DNA from: an uncultured Bacteroidales bacterium
Lineage (GTDB): Bacteria; Bacteroidota; Bacteroidia; Bacteroidales; Paludibacteraceae
Direction: 5' to 3'
DNA length: 64,000 nucleotides
Assembly: GCA_900320865.1 (NCBI GenBank)
Contig: ONTT01000007.1
Coordinates: forward strand, 1-64,000
Notes under the pieces: model-generated
Database searches by the model: none
What the model was told of the DNA's origin: nothing
What the model saw: the letters and a program-made list of their open reading frames with translations, nothing else
Shown: positions 15,972-25,160 of the stretch, piece by piece
Position numbering within the stretch: position 1 is the stretch's first letter
How the letters are laid out: every line of letters starts with the position of its first letter
Program-made: the position numbers and the translations under genes

Positions 15972-18779
15972 TTACCACCACGATACTCTGCTATCGGTGG
16001 AGGAGTTACTGTTCTTATCGTATTTCAGGTCTTTCAGCATCGAGGCGTTCACTCCGATATGGAAGGTGTAACTCTTGAACATTCCGATCGGGTTGATGCT
16101 GGCAGTCATGTTCCAACAGTGCAGGTCACGACTGATATTAAACGTACAAGCCGTCACCTTCTTATAATCGAAGTTATACGTCATGTTGGCACTCACTTTC
16201 CATCCTCGTCCCAAACCGATGTTTCCGTTCAGTATGAGCGAGTGGGAGAACTTCATGTCGTAATACATCTTCTCGTAGTTAAAGGTGCTTCCCGGGGCAT
16301 AGGACAGGCTGTAATTGATGGACAGGCTCCATGGGATTTCTGTGCGCACGTAGCCGTCATCCACATCTTCGTCTTTCTTCTTATGGTTATCCACCTTTGC
16401 GTTACTGTCATATCCCTCGGCGTCTTTCTCGATCGGCTCCAGCGCGATATCGCCTTCCGAACCCCCACCTGAATCACTCGACGGAGAACTGCTTACTTTC
16501 TCTCCCCGTCGTTTTGCGATGGCATCTTTCCATTTCTTGATGGTATGATTAGAGATGGTATAACTGAAGCTCCATCTCAAACCGCTCCAGTGAGGGAACC
16601 GGCCGTTATGCCAGTATTGTTTGTTGGTTCGATGCGGTTTACCGGCGGCATCCAGTTCGTACATATACGGATCCAACGAGGTATTGAGGTTCAGACTATA
16701 GTTGTTTAACTTCGGGAACTTCAAGCACAGGTTCACTTGGAAAAGATTCCAGTTCATAGAGTCGGCGGCGAAGTTATAACCACCGGTAACGCTGAAGTTG
16801 TCGATCAGACTCACCACTTTGTATGGCTGCTTACCCGTCGTGTCGTCCTTATTCACGATCTTCATCTCCAGGTTATTTTTGACACCGAAACTGAGGTTAG
16901 CGGATAGTCCGCGTGGAGCATTTCCTAAGGGGAAACGCGAATAGACACGATGGATATAGGTCGTGTCCTCGTCTTTGATGACCGGTTCGTCGTAACTGCC
17001 GTAGTAACCCCAGCCCGGTTTCTCGAAGTTGGGATGGTAGGAGAAACTGATATTCGGCGTGATAACATGACGGAACTTCTCCACCTTGCTATTGGGGAAT
17101 AGTTTTTTCAACGGCGTGTAGAATCCGTATAACTTTGTGCTCAAAGCCACGCTGACATCAAAATCGAATACATTGTAGAATCCGGTGGTGGTATCGCGTG
17201 CCACTCCGTTAATCTCCTCATCCCATCGCTGGTCAACACGCGTGAAATACATGCGGTCGCGCAAATTGATGGAAGGCGTGACGCTGAGGTATTTGAATAG
17301 CATGAAACTGGCGTTGATAGGTAGTGAATGGTTCATGCTCACTTGCCAATCCCGTAAGAAATTAGTCTTAAAGAGCTGGTTCTCCTTCACGCTGTTAATA
17401 CCTATCTTACCGCTCATCGAGTAACTCATCTTAATCTTCTCATACCATTTCTCTTTTCCGGCTACGCCACCTTTGCGCTTGAGCGTAGCTTGACGCCAGA
17501 GTTTGAATGGATAGACGCTACCCATCGAAACCGATAACTGCGGTGCGGTAATAGAGAGGGTGGAGTCGCTTGTTCGCTGCGTCAAACTGGCACTCAAACT
17601 CAAATTCCACGGGCTATCCGGAAAACGCTGGGTATAGTTGATCGTACTGCTCTTCGTATTTTCAGAATAGAGTTCGGAGTTGTAGTAACTGTTGATATTA
17701 CTACGGTTATAACCACTTGTGGCGAAGTTCACACTCGCCGAAAAGGTGCAGTAAGGATTGAACTTCGCATCCTGGCTGTGTGTCCATTGGATACTGAAGT
17801 TTTTACGCGCCGAATAGTCCGGCAAACCCCTCTCACTCGTGACGTCATTGCGGTAGTTGATACTCAAGTTACCCGAGAACCGATAACGCCATACGTACTT
17901 CGTCTTCGCACGAATAGCCCATGTACCGCGCGTGTAGATATCCCCCGTCAACTCCAAGTCCAGGTAGTCGCAGAGTGCGAAGTAATAACCGATGTTTTGC
18001 AGGTATAGACCGCGAGTGTAGTCATCACCGAACGTAGGCATGATAATGCCGCTGGAGTAGGTGCTGGTGAAGGGGAAGAAACCGAACGGAACGGCTAATG
18101 GTAGCGGGACATCACCCACGACCAAATAGGCCGGACCGCTGGCGATATAATCACCCGGTTTCACTTTCGCTTTGGTCATCTTCAGGTAGAAATGCGGGTG
18201 GTCATGGTCGTCGCATGTCGTGTAAAGACCGTCTGCCATCAGCATTTCGTTGTTCTCCAGTTTCTTGGTCTTATCTGCGATGATATACCCTTCACCCTGT
18301 TGGGTAACCACATGACGAATGAAACCGCGCTGCGTCTTGATGTTATAGGTGATCTCATTCGTTTCGTAACTATCCTTGCCGTCTTTGAAAACCGGCTTAC
18401 CTTTCCACTCGTAGTTCAAACTGTCCCATACTCCTTTCGCGTATATCTGGCTCGAATCCAGGTTCATACGGATATACTCGGAGTTCAATTCCATCGATTG
18501 GTATTTCAGTTCGCCCTTTCCGTGCAGGTACGCATTTCCGTCTCCCATCATGATCATCGAGTCGTTCGATTGGTAGTGCACCGGAGATGTCAACTTGCTC
18601 TTGCGTGGTTGCGCTTCCATGCGTTCGCGTGCCGTGGATATCGCCGCACTGTCCCGGGTATGTAGCGTATCCGCCTTGCCCTCTGGGAGGGAAGGTGTGA
18701 TGGCTTCTTGTCCCCACGCTGCGAAAGAGCAGAGCAGGAAAAGCACCGTGATGATATGGGAAAACAGGCAGCTACGCAC
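15972..18779 (-). CDS. lptD: LPS-assembly outer-membrane protein LptD
   Basis: This 935-residue protein has a signal peptide (ending SFAAWGQ), an OstA-like N-terminal domain (about 60-220, with DGNAYLHGKGELKYQSMELN) and a large C-terminal barrel rich in alternating aromatic and polar strands. The VPLPLAVPFGFFPFTSTYSSG segment and NISFSYHPNF strands match the Bacteroidota branch of LptD, which inserts LPS in the outer leaflet. The start is GTG at 18779: a TAG in the same frame lies 15 bases upstream, and no ATG precedes the signal peptide. A palindromic repeat (18674-18703) supplies TPSLPEGKAD just after the signal peptide. Confidence 0.92.
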   Translation of the reverse strand: MRSCLFSHIITVLFLLCSFAAWGQEAITPSLPEGKADTLHTRDSAAISTARERMEAQPRKSKLTSPVHYQSNDSMIMMGDGNAYLHGKGELKYQSMELNSEYIRMNLDSSQIYAKGVWDSLNYEWKGKPVFKDGKDSYETNEITYNIKTQRGFIRHVVTQQGEGYIIADKTKKLENNEMLMADGLYTTCDDHDHPHFYLKMTKAKVKPGDYIASGPAYLVVGDVPLPLAVPFGFFPFTSTYSSGIIMPTFGDDYTRGLYLQNIGYYFALCDYLDLELTGDIYTRGTWAIRAKTKYVWRYRFSGNLSINYRNDVTSERGLPDYSARKNFSIQWTHSQDAKFNPYCTFSASVNFATSGYNRSNINSYYNSELYSENTKSSTINYTQRFPDSPWNLSLSASLTQRTSDSTLSITAPQLSVSMGSVYPFKLWRQATLKRKGGVAGKEKWYEKIKMSYSMSGKIGINSVKENQLFKTNFLRDWQVSMNHSLPINASFMLFKYLSVTPSINLRDRMYFTRVDQRWDEEINGVARDTTTGFYNVFDFDVSVALSTKLYGFYTPLKKLFPNSKVEKFRHVITPNISFSYHPNFEKPGWGYYGSYDEPVIKDEDTTYIHRVYSRFPLGNAPRGLSANLSFGVKNNLEMKIVNKDDTTGKQPYKVVSLIDNFSVTGGYNFAADSMNWNLFQVNLCLKFPKLNNYSLNLNTSLDPYMYELDAAGKPHRTNKQYWHNGRFPHWSGLRWSFSYTISNHTIKKWKDAIAKRRGEKVSSSPSSDSGGGSEGDIALEPIEKDAEGYDSNAKVDNHKKKDEDVDDGYVRTEIPWSLSINYSLSYAPGSTFNYEKMYYDMKFSHSLILNGNIGLGRGWKVSANMTYNFDYKKVTACTFNISRDLHCWNMTASINPIGMFKSYTFHIGVNASMLKDLKYDKNSNSSTDSRVSWW
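18674..18703. repeat. G/C-rich palindromic mini-repeat inside lptD
   Basis: The sequence GCCCTCTGGGAGGG followed by AAGGTGTGATGG resembles the CCCTCCCTTGAGGGGAGGG family at 26125, 38217, 40444 and 42874. It encodes SLPEGK just after the signal-peptide cleavage site. Confidence 0.55.
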
Positions 18780-18804
18780 AGAGTTTACTTTCTACGCACA
18801 GGTT

Positions 18805-20463
18805 TTACTTATACAAGAATCGTTTAATGGAGCGTTTTGGCGTCTTCTCGAACGGTTTGTCTTGTACTTCGATATCCGCCACTTTGCTATAGGATGGGAT
18901 GAGGTGATTTAATTTCTCAAGGTTAGCCCGCATAATATGCAGAATCTCGTCTTTCGTCATACGTTTCGTCAGCGTCTCGTCCGGGAATACTAAGGCTACC
19001 AATTTGCCTTCGCGCTCTACGATCAACGACTCGCCTACCGCCTCTTGGTTATTCAGTTTATCCTCTATCTCTTCCGGATAGATATTCTGACCGGATGCAC
19101 CCAGGAACATCGTCTTGTTTCGACCCTTGATATAGATGTTCTGCTTGCGGTCCAGACGACCTAAGTCACCCGTTCGCAACCAGCCGTCCGGGGTGAAGGC
19201 AGCATTCGTTGCATCAGGGTTTTTATAGTAACCCAACATTACGTTTTCGCCCTTCACGAGGATCTCTCCGATGCCAGCTTGATTCGGTTCGTCGATCTTC
19301 ACCTCCATGTTCATCACCGGTACACCACCGCTACGAGCCTTGAAATACTTAGGCGGGTTTCCACCAATCAGCGGGCCGCACTCAGTCATACCATAACCAA
19401 TCGAGAGCGGGAAATGAATATCCATCAGACATTTCTCCACCACCGGGTTCATCGCGGCACCTCCGCAGATGAAATAGCGTAATTTTCCGCCAAAAGCGTT
19501 TTTCAACGCGCTCTTCACACGAGCGTGTAGAATGCTGCCAATAAGTGGCATATGCCAAAACGTACGGATGGCCCATTTACTCAAAGTGGGGTCTAAGTTC
19601 TTTTTGTAGATCTTTTCAATCACCAGCGGCACGGTAACTACCAGATACGGCTGCACTTCCTTCATGGCTTTCAGCAGGATAGAAGGCGTCGGACTCTTGG
19701 TGAGGAAATAGATATGCGTTCCTGAGCAAAGAGGGTAGAGCAGTTCGCACACCTGACCGAACATATGCGCGAGCGGGAGCATAGACACTAGGCGCTGACC
19801 CGGTTCAACTGGTAGCATCTTCATACCGATCTCTACGTTGTTACTCAACGAACGACCGTTTAACATCACGCCTTTCGGACTTCCGGTTGACCCCGAGGTA
19901 TAGTTAATTAGGCTAAGCGTCTCAGGGTCGGCGGAGAAATATACTTCCTCCGGTTCAAGGGCACGCGGGTGTTTCGCCAGGAAAGCCTCCTGCCACTCGT
20001 CCGTAGTTAACACATGTACGGCGTTTTCTTTTTTGTTTCCTTTGCGCTCGTATAAAGGACGCCAATCTTCCAATGACAGAGCTGCTTTGATCTTTGCCGG
20101 CATCTTTTGGAGCTGAAGGTCTTTCCATACATATGGGCCGACAAACAGCAGTTCGCTATCTGAGTGCTCCAGGAGATGCGTGATGTCTTCCGCCGTGAAG
20201 TCCTGCAGGATACTTACGCATACGCCTTCGTACGCCGCAATAGCCAAATAAGCTACTGCCCAGTTCGCGCAGTTACGACCACATAAAGCGATCTTATCGC
20301 CGCGCTTCAAACCCAGTTGCTCAAACAACACATGCAAGCGCAGCATCTCTACTGCCAACTCACCAAAGGTGTATTCGTGATTTTCGTTATAATCCGAAAG
20401 CGCCAGATCATTCCACTGATGATCCATCACTTCCGTCAGATATTGCAAATAATGTTTCGTCAT
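18805..20463 (-). CDS. AMP-binding acyl-CoA ligase (copy 1)
   Basis: This 552-residue adenylate-forming enzyme activates a fatty acid to acyl-AMP and then acyl-CoA. The P-loop-like motif is NYTSGSTGSPKGVM (about 188-201), followed by GYGMTECGP (about 352-360), GWLRTGDLG and the C-terminal catalytic Lys in EKTPKRSIKR. The last residues (KRSIKRFLYK) are near-identical to the paralogue at 20756-22405. It has its own promoter (20569-20600) and is 25 bases upstream of lptD. Chain-length preference cannot be read. A role in recycling fatty acids from the envelope is an inference from the lptD neighbour. Confidence 0.92.
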   Translation of the reverse strand: MTKHYLQYLTEVMDHQWNDLALSDYNENHEYTFGELAVEMLRLHVLFEQLGLKRGDKIALCGRNCANWAVAYLAIAAYEGVCVSILQDFTAEDITHLLEHSDSELLFVGPYVWKDLQLQKMPAKIKAALSLEDWRPLYERKGNKKENAVHVLTTDEWQEAFLAKHPRALEPEEVYFSADPETLSLINYTSGSTGSPKGVMLNGRSLSNNVEIGMKMLPVEPGQRLVSMLPLAHMFGQVCELLYPLCSGTHIYFLTKSPTPSILLKAMKEVQPYLVVTVPLVIEKIYKKNLDPTLSKWAIRTFWHMPLIGSILHARVKSALKNAFGGKLRYFICGGAAMNPVVEKCLMDIHFPLSIGYGMTECGPLIGGNPPKYFKARSGGVPVMNMEVKIDEPNQAGIGEILVKGENVMLGYYKNPDATNAAFTPDGWLRTGDLGRLDRKQNIYIKGRNKTMFLGASGQNIYPEEIEDKLNNQEAVGESLIVEREGKLVALVFPDETLTKRMTKDEILHIMRANLEKLNHLIPSYSKVADIEVQDKPFEKTPKRSIKRFLYK

Positions 20464-20755
20464 GTTCTTAAACTTTAAACATTAATTCCTTCAATTTTTC
20501 TAGTTATTTTGTACACTGTACACCGTACACCATACACTTCGTTTTGCTAATGCACACAACTTTGCGCGGCAAAGTTACTGCTTTTTTTTGACATAAGCAA
20601 GAAAAAAGCTATAAATCGTGCAAATAAGTATTATTTGCTACCTCAAAAAGACAAAAAGGGAAACATACACAAAAAAACAAGCGCGTGGTTTCTCAACTAC
20701 GCGCAAGCTTCGATCCCATCTCAGGGATCACATCTACTTACTCACTATAACGTTA
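20464..20755. other. Intergenic region between the two acyl-CoA ligase genes
   Basis: Besides the copy 1 promoter, this 292-base gap holds two mini-repeats: an AAACTTTAAAC-type stretch (20469-20483) and a GTACAC tandem (20511-20540, GTACACTGTACACCGTACACC-like). The remainder (20600-20755) is A/T-rich. I see no gene, and no clear terminator for copy 2. Confidence 0.6.
20569..20600 (-). promoter_or_regulatory. Promoter of the acyl-CoA ligase 1 / lptD / SlyD-like / der genes
   Basis: On the minus strand TTG (20600-20598), in CTTGCTTATGTCAAAA, is followed by 20 bases and TAACTTTGC (20577-20569). The -7 box sits in a 7-bp-arm palindrome, AACTTTG-ccgcg-CAAAGTT. Confidence 0.75.
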
Positions 20756-22405
20756 TCATTTGTATAGATAGCGTTTTATCGAGCGTTTCGGGGTCTTCTC
20801 AAACTCCGAAGCCACTAATTCTACGGCACTGATCGGACTGTAGTTCGGAAGATCTTTATTCACCGCTACGCGGTTCTCTTCCATCAACTGCGTCAGACTC
20901 TTGGAGCCAAGAATCTTCTTTCCTTCAGCGCTTGTATCGGGGAAGACGAGAGCTACTAACTTGCCCTCTCTCTCTACAACAATCGATTCTACAACGCAAG
21001 GCATCGAGTTCAGTTTGTCCTCGATCTCTTCCGGATAGATATTCTGTCCACTTGGACCCAAAATCATATTTTTCGAACGACCGTGGATATAGATATTTCC
21101 TTCTTTATCCAGCACACCCAGGTCACCGGTTCTCATCCAGCCGTCCTCGGTGAAGACAGCCTTGGTCGCCTCCTCGTTCTTATAATATCCCTTCATCACG
21201 TTGATACCCTTTACTTGAATCTCACCGTCCTTGGAAGTCGGGTCTTCGCTGTCGATACGAACATGACACTGTGGTAATTCTTTTCCACAGCTGTGAAAAG
21301 CATATCTGAACCAGTCTTCGTAACTGATCAGCGGACCGCACTCGGTCATACCGTAACCTACGCAGTACTGATACTTGATATCATGCAGCACTTGCTCTAC
21401 TTCGCCGTTCAGCGCAGCTCCACCGATGATGAGGTAGCGTAACTGACCACCAAAAGTCTTATCCAGACCCTCTTTTACTTTACCTCGAATGACATTCTTG
21501 AGGAACGGCGTCTTCCACATGATCTTCGCAGCCGGACTGCTGATCTTCGGCAGCACACCTTTCTTGATGATCTTCTCCACTACCAAAGGTACGGTCAGAA
21601 TCATAAACGGTTTCACTTGCGCAAAGGCCTTCATCAGCACCGTCGGAGTAGGAGCTTGGGTTAGGAAATAAACTGCTGCACCCTCGCAGATCTGGTAAAG
21701 GAACTCAAACATCAAACCGAACATATGCGCAATCGGCAGCATCGAGAGCACCGTATCGCCCGGTTTGTGAGGGATACGTGTGTGCGCAAACTCTACATTA
21801 CCGCTCAGGTTAAGATGCGTCAACATCACACCCTTCGGATTTCCAGTCGAACCGGACGTGTAATTGATCACCGCCAGATCATCGTAGTTATCAATCGGAT
21901 AATTGACATCTGTCAATTTTACACCATTCGGATATTCTTTTGCAAAAGCTGCGTCTGCACTTTCGAATTTCTTGCGGAAACTGTCATCAGCCTCAACAAT
22001 CGTCATATCGTCCATAAAGATCGTGGCCTTCAACCCCTTCATCTGGGTGGCATCGATTTTTTTCTTTACGTTCGGACCTACATACAGAAGCACGGCTTCA
22101 GAGTGGTCTACCAGGGAGTAAATACCCTCTGCCGTGAAATCCGGTAAGATACTTACTACTACCGCTTTATAACTCTCTACGGCTAAGAATAACAGACCCC
22201 AATTCGCGCAGTTGCGACCGCACAGAGCAATCTTGTCGCCCTCCTTGATTCCGCACGTGCGCCAAGTGGTGTGTAACTTTGCAATCGCCTCCGCCAATTG
22301 CGCATACGTGTAGCGATGCTCACCGTCCAGATCAGTCATCGCCAATCCGTCCCAATTCGAGTGCATCGTCTCTTGAAGGTACGATAAATAATGTTTTGTT
22401 GCCAT
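20756..22405 (-). CDS. AMP-binding acyl-CoA ligase (copy 2)
   Basis: This 549-residue paralogue of the previous ligase has the same motif set (NYTSGSTGNPKGVM, GYGMTECGP, GWMRTGDLG, EKTPKRSIKRYLYK). The two are alignable throughout, so they arose by tandem duplication and then diverged. This copy has a separate promoter region, including a candidate TetR operator, whereas copy 1 has an ordinary promoter. That suggests one constitutive and one induced enzyme. The TetR and patatin phospholipase genes just upstream fit a pathway that frees fatty acids from phospholipid and reactivates them. Confidence 0.92.
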   Translation of the reverse strand: MATKHYLSYLQETMHSNWDGLAMTDLDGEHRYTYAQLAEAIAKLHTTWRTCGIKEGDKIALCGRNCANWGLLFLAVESYKAVVVSILPDFTAEGIYSLVDHSEAVLLYVGPNVKKKIDATQMKGLKATIFMDDMTIVEADDSFRKKFESADAAFAKEYPNGVKLTDVNYPIDNYDDLAVINYTSGSTGNPKGVMLTHLNLSGNVEFAHTRIPHKPGDTVLSMLPIAHMFGLMFEFLYQICEGAAVYFLTQAPTPTVLMKAFAQVKPFMILTVPLVVEKIIKKGVLPKISSPAAKIMWKTPFLKNVIRGKVKEGLDKTFGGQLRYLIIGGAALNGEVEQVLHDIKYQYCVGYGMTECGPLISYEDWFRYAFHSCGKELPQCHVRIDSEDPTSKDGEIQVKGINVMKGYYKNEEATKAVFTEDGWMRTGDLGVLDKEGNIYIHGRSKNMILGPSGQNIYPEEIEDKLNSMPCVVESIVVEREGKLVALVFPDTSAEGKKILGSKSLTQLMEENRVAVNKDLPNYSPISAVELVASEFEKTPKRSIKRYLYK

Positions 22406-22426
22406 AAGTTTAATTTGTTATCGGCC

Positions 22427-22465
22427 GCAAAAGTACTACAATATTTTCGAATATTCGTTCGAAAA
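22427..22465 (-). promoter_or_regulatory. Ligase 2 promoter with a palindromic operator candidate
   Basis: The -7 box is TACTTTTGC (22435-22427), but the position 20 bases upstream reads ACG, not TTG. Over that missing -33 lies the inverted repeat TTTTCGAA (22444-22451), spacer TATTCG, TTCGAAAA (22458-22465), which contains the perfect decamer CGAATATTCG. Such a 22-bp palindrome is the size of a TetR-family operator, and a TetR gene ends 10 bases away. Confidence 0.6.
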
Positions 22466-22474
22466 CGTTATTTT

Positions 22475-23068
22475 TTATGATATTTTTAATAATTTATGAA
22501 ATTCCGAATATGTTTTTTCTAATAATGAAAAGTCCATTTGGGTCTTTCCCAGACCGCTGTCGTAGGTGTTTTTGATGTGGGTAAACATAAGCGCTATCTG
22601 GTCCCGATCGATGTCTCTACGCACCAGTCCTGCCCGTTGGTCATGATAGATCGCTTTACGCCATAACTCCAATTCCTTCAGCGCTAACCGTTGTGCCTTG
22701 CGGTGCAAGGCCGGAAAACGACTGTATGCCGTGAACATCAGGTCGTTGACATTCGAGGTGTTGATTGTCTTGATATCAAAGGTCAACAGAGCGGCTTCCA
22801 AGCTATGCAGATATTCCAGCATTGCACCAATCATTGTATCGATACCCGCATCTTCAGGTACGCTCTGCAGTGCCCGATGTTTGGGCTCCAGAAAATATCG
22901 TTCCATGCAGGCGATGAAGAGTTCGTCCTGATCCGAAAAATAATAATATAACGTACCGCGACCGATATCCAGCGCGTACTGTAAGTCGCTGATACTTACA
23001 TTATTAAACCCGTTCAGCGCATATAGCTCCATCGCCTTCCGGATGATATAATCCCTCCTGTCTTTCAA
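22475..23068 (-). CDS. TetR-family transcriptional regulator
   Basis: This 197-residue protein has a clear TetR N-terminal helix-turn-helix (NVSISDLQYALDIGRGTLYYYFSDQDELF, residues about 23-51 taken together). A ligand-binding C-terminal region (about 60-197) shows no family-level match that I recognise. The start is TTG at 23068, overlapping the patatin stop (TTGA); the next ATG would remove part of the first helix. Upstream is a patatin lipase and downstream an acyl-CoA ligase with a palindromic site, so a fatty-acid or acyl-CoA ligand is a reasonable guess. Confidence 0.88.
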   Translation of the reverse strand: MKDRRDYIIRKAMELYALNGFNNVSISDLQYALDIGRGTLYYYFSDQDELFIACMERYFLEPKHRALQSVPEDAGIDTMIGAMLEYLHSLEAALLTFDIKTINTSNVNDLMFTAYSRFPALHRKAQRLALKELELWRKAIYHDQRAGLVRRDIDRDQIALMFTHIKNTYDSGLGKTQMDFSLLEKTYSEFHKLLKIS

Positions 23069-24006
23069 CTTTTAACTTTCAACTTTTTTTCGTATTCATC
23101 CAGCGCCTGATTCATCAGCACACCACCTTGCTCGATGATCTCTTCTGCTTTGTCGAAATCGAAAGTGTTATAAGCGTACTGACGCATAGTGGCTTTAATG
23201 TCCGGCGGGGTTAACCGGCAGGCTAACAAGGTGTTCTGTTGGATCTGCATGTCACTCATGCGGTCCAGCATCTTCACGAAGTTAACGGTTCTGCCTAAGT
23301 CTGCCGCCCGCTTCGCACGCACTTCATCCACTTTCTTACCTAATTGACGCAAACTGTTTTCCAAGGCTTTCGGCACCGGAATGCCGCGGTTCGTCAGGTC
23401 TTTAAGACGACCTTCTACGTCAATCGGGTCCGGCATCTCCTCTTTGGGCATGCTGTCTTTACCGCTGATGTCCATCGCTACCAGGATATCACCTTCCGTG
23501 CGCTCCACAGAGTGTAACGGCAGCGGATTGAGGATACCTCCGTCAATGAGCAGACGATGACCTATCTGAACGGGCTGGAAGAACAACGGGATACTGATAG
23601 ATGCCCGAACGGCCTCAAACAGACTTCCGGTGCGGAAGAGAACCTCCTCTGTATTCATCATATCCGAGGCAACAATCGTGCAGGGGATATTCAACTGCTC
23701 AATCGGTCGATCCGGCACTACTTTCTGCAGTTCCAGAATGATTTTCTGACCTTTCACCAACGAGTTGCCGCTGAAAAGGTTGATGTCCATCATCCGGAGG
23801 ATGAGCTGTTTGTCTACTCGTAAAAACCAATCTTTGGCTTTCTTCAGTTCTCCCGCCGCATACATTCCGGCTATGATAGAACCCATCGAGCAACCGGCTA
23901 TACTGGTGATCGTATAACCCCGCGCCTCCAACGCCTCAATCGCTCCAATGTGCGCTAATCCGCGCGCACCACCGGAACCCAAGACTAACGCTACGTTCTT
24001 TCCCAT
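23065..24006 (-). CDS. Patatin-like phospholipase
   Basis: This protein of about 313 residues has the patatin catalytic dyad: the nucleophile Ser in GCSMGS (about 39-44) and Asp in DGG (about 154-156). The oxyanion loop GSGGARGLAHIG (about 9-20) is present. It resembles the RssA/YchK group of soluble bacterial lipid acyl hydrolases. I prefer the ATG at 24006; an in-frame GTG at 24018 lies inside a GTGTAC-type repeat and adds only four residues. The C-terminus KKLKVKS comes from an AACTTTCAACTT repeat. It lies 20 bases after gcvT and overlaps the TetR start. Confidence 0.9.
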   Translation of the reverse strand: MGKNVALVLGSGGARGLAHIGAIEALEARGYTITSIAGCSMGSIIAGMYAAGELKKAKDWFLRVDKQLILRMMDINLFSGNSLVKGQKIILELQKVVPDRPIEQLNIPCTIVASDMMNTEEVLFRTGSLFEAVRASISIPLFFQPVQIGHRLLIDGGILNPLPLHSVERTEGDILVAMDISGKDSMPKEEMPDPIDVEGRLKDLTNRGIPVPKALENSLRQLGKKVDEVRAKRAADLGRTVNFVKMLDRMSDMQIQQNTLLACRLTPPDIKATMRQYAYNTFDFDKAEEIIEQGGVLMNQALDEYEKKLKVKS

Positions 24007-24033
24007 TACACCGTACACTTTACACCTTACACT
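24006..24033. repeat. GTGTAC/GTACAC-type tandem at the gcvT-patatin junction
   Basis: TTACACCGTACACTTTACAC and TTACACTT form a degenerate 8-10-base tandem spanning the gcvT end and the patatin start. A relative lies at 20511-20540. Confidence 0.6.
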
Positions 24034-25112
24034 TCCTTCGCCGGAATGAGTTTCTCGCGAATCTTGATATAGATGATATTCTCTTTCTTGGCGAACTCGG
24101 TCTTCACGTAACCCATACCGATACCTACTTTGGTGTTCGGCAGCATGATACCCGATGTCACGTTACCAATTACATTTCCGGCTTCGTCGCAGATTTCATA
24201 ACCGTTACGCGGAATAGCACGCTCCAAGCACTCGAAATGCACCAGTTTGCGCTTCACTCCCTCTGCCTTCTGTGCTTTCAAGAAGTCGCGGTCAATGAAC
24301 TCCTTCGCGTCTAACTTCGTGATCCAACCCAGACCGGCCTCCAGCGGCGAGGTGGTATCATCAATGTCATGACCGTACAAGCAGTACCATTTCTCCAGAC
24401 GCAGACTGTCACGCGCACCCAAACCGATAGGAGCTAAACCAAACGGTTTGCCTACTTCAAACAGCGCATTCCAGATCTCAATACCGCGTTCAGCCGGGAA
24501 ATAGAGCTCAAAACCACCGGCACCCGTGTAACCCGTATTCGATAGGATGACGCCCGGTACACCCGCAAAACTCCACTCGCGGAAGGCATAATAGTCGATC
24601 GACTTCAAGTCCGCGTCGGTCAGTAACTGAAGTAATTCGACCGCTTTCGGACCCTGAACGGCTAACTGACCGTAACGCGCACTCGCGTTCTCAAGTTTCA
24701 AGTCGGCATCAGCGAATTTCTCTTCTTTTACCTTATTGACCCATGCCCAGTCTTTATCGATATTACCGGCATTAACGACCATCAGATATTTGGTCGTGGA
24801 GTACTTGTAGATGATCAGGTCATCCACGATACCGCCTTTGCCGTTCGGCATGCAGGTGTACTGCGCCTTGCCGGCAGCGATAACGGACAAGTCGTTGGTG
24901 GTGATGTACTGTAGGAAGTCCAGCGCTTTCTCGCCTTTCACCCAGAACTCACCCATGTGACTCACGTCGAACACACCTACGCCCTCGCGAACGATCATGT
25001 GCTCTTGGTTAATACCCGTCGGGTATTGGATCGGCATATTAAAGCCTGCAAACTCTGCCATCTTCGCGCCTAACGCAATATGGATGTCAGTAAACGGTGT
25101 TGTTTTTAACAT
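24027..25112 (-). CDS. gcvT: Glycine cleavage system T protein (aminomethyltransferase)
   Basis: This 361-residue protein matches GcvT along its whole length. It moves the methylene group from the lipoylated H protein to tetrahydrofolate and releases ammonia. Conserved segments are [14 protein letters not shown] near the start, the folate-site FDVSHMGEF with its Asp, the [14 protein letters not shown] strand and [17 protein letters not shown]. The gcvH and gcvP genes are not in the window. It is 5 bases downstream of pepT, an arrangement I know from other Bacteroidales. Confidence 0.96.
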   Translation of the reverse strand: MLKTTPFTDIHIALGAKMAEFAGFNMPIQYPTGINQEHMIVREGVGVFDVSHMGEFWVKGEKALDFLQYITTNDLSVIAAGKAQYTCMPNGKGGIVDDLIIYKYSTTKYLMVVNAGNIDKDWAWVNKVKEEKFADADLKLENASARYGQLAVQGPKAVELLQLLTDADLKSIDYYAFREWSFAGVPGVILSNTGYTGAGGFELYFPAERGIEIWNALFEVGKPFGLAPIGLGARDSLRLEKWYCLYGHDIDDTTSPLEAGLGWITKLDAKEFIDRDFLKAQKAEGVKRKLVHFECLERAIPRNGYEICDEAGNVIGNVTSGIMLPNTKVGIGMGYVKTEFAKKENIIYIKIREKLIPAKEV

Positions 25113-25113
25113 A

Positions 25114-25160
25114 TTCTTTAATTCTTTAAATCTTTCACTCTTTCACTCTTTAAATCATCC
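25114..25160. repeat. TCTTTCACTC-type tandem at the end of pepT
   Basis: Degenerate units of TCTTTAAA and TCTTTCACTC span the pepT stop and encode its last residues ([11 protein letters not shown]). Related stretches are inside the 2-hydroxyacid dehydrogenase gene (27333-27378) and at 27898-27915. Confidence 0.6.

Noticed and set aside
18805..22405. One broken gene duplicated (pseudogene) for the acyl-CoA ligases
   Set aside because: Both copies are full length with intact motifs and have diverged throughout, so both are taken as functional.
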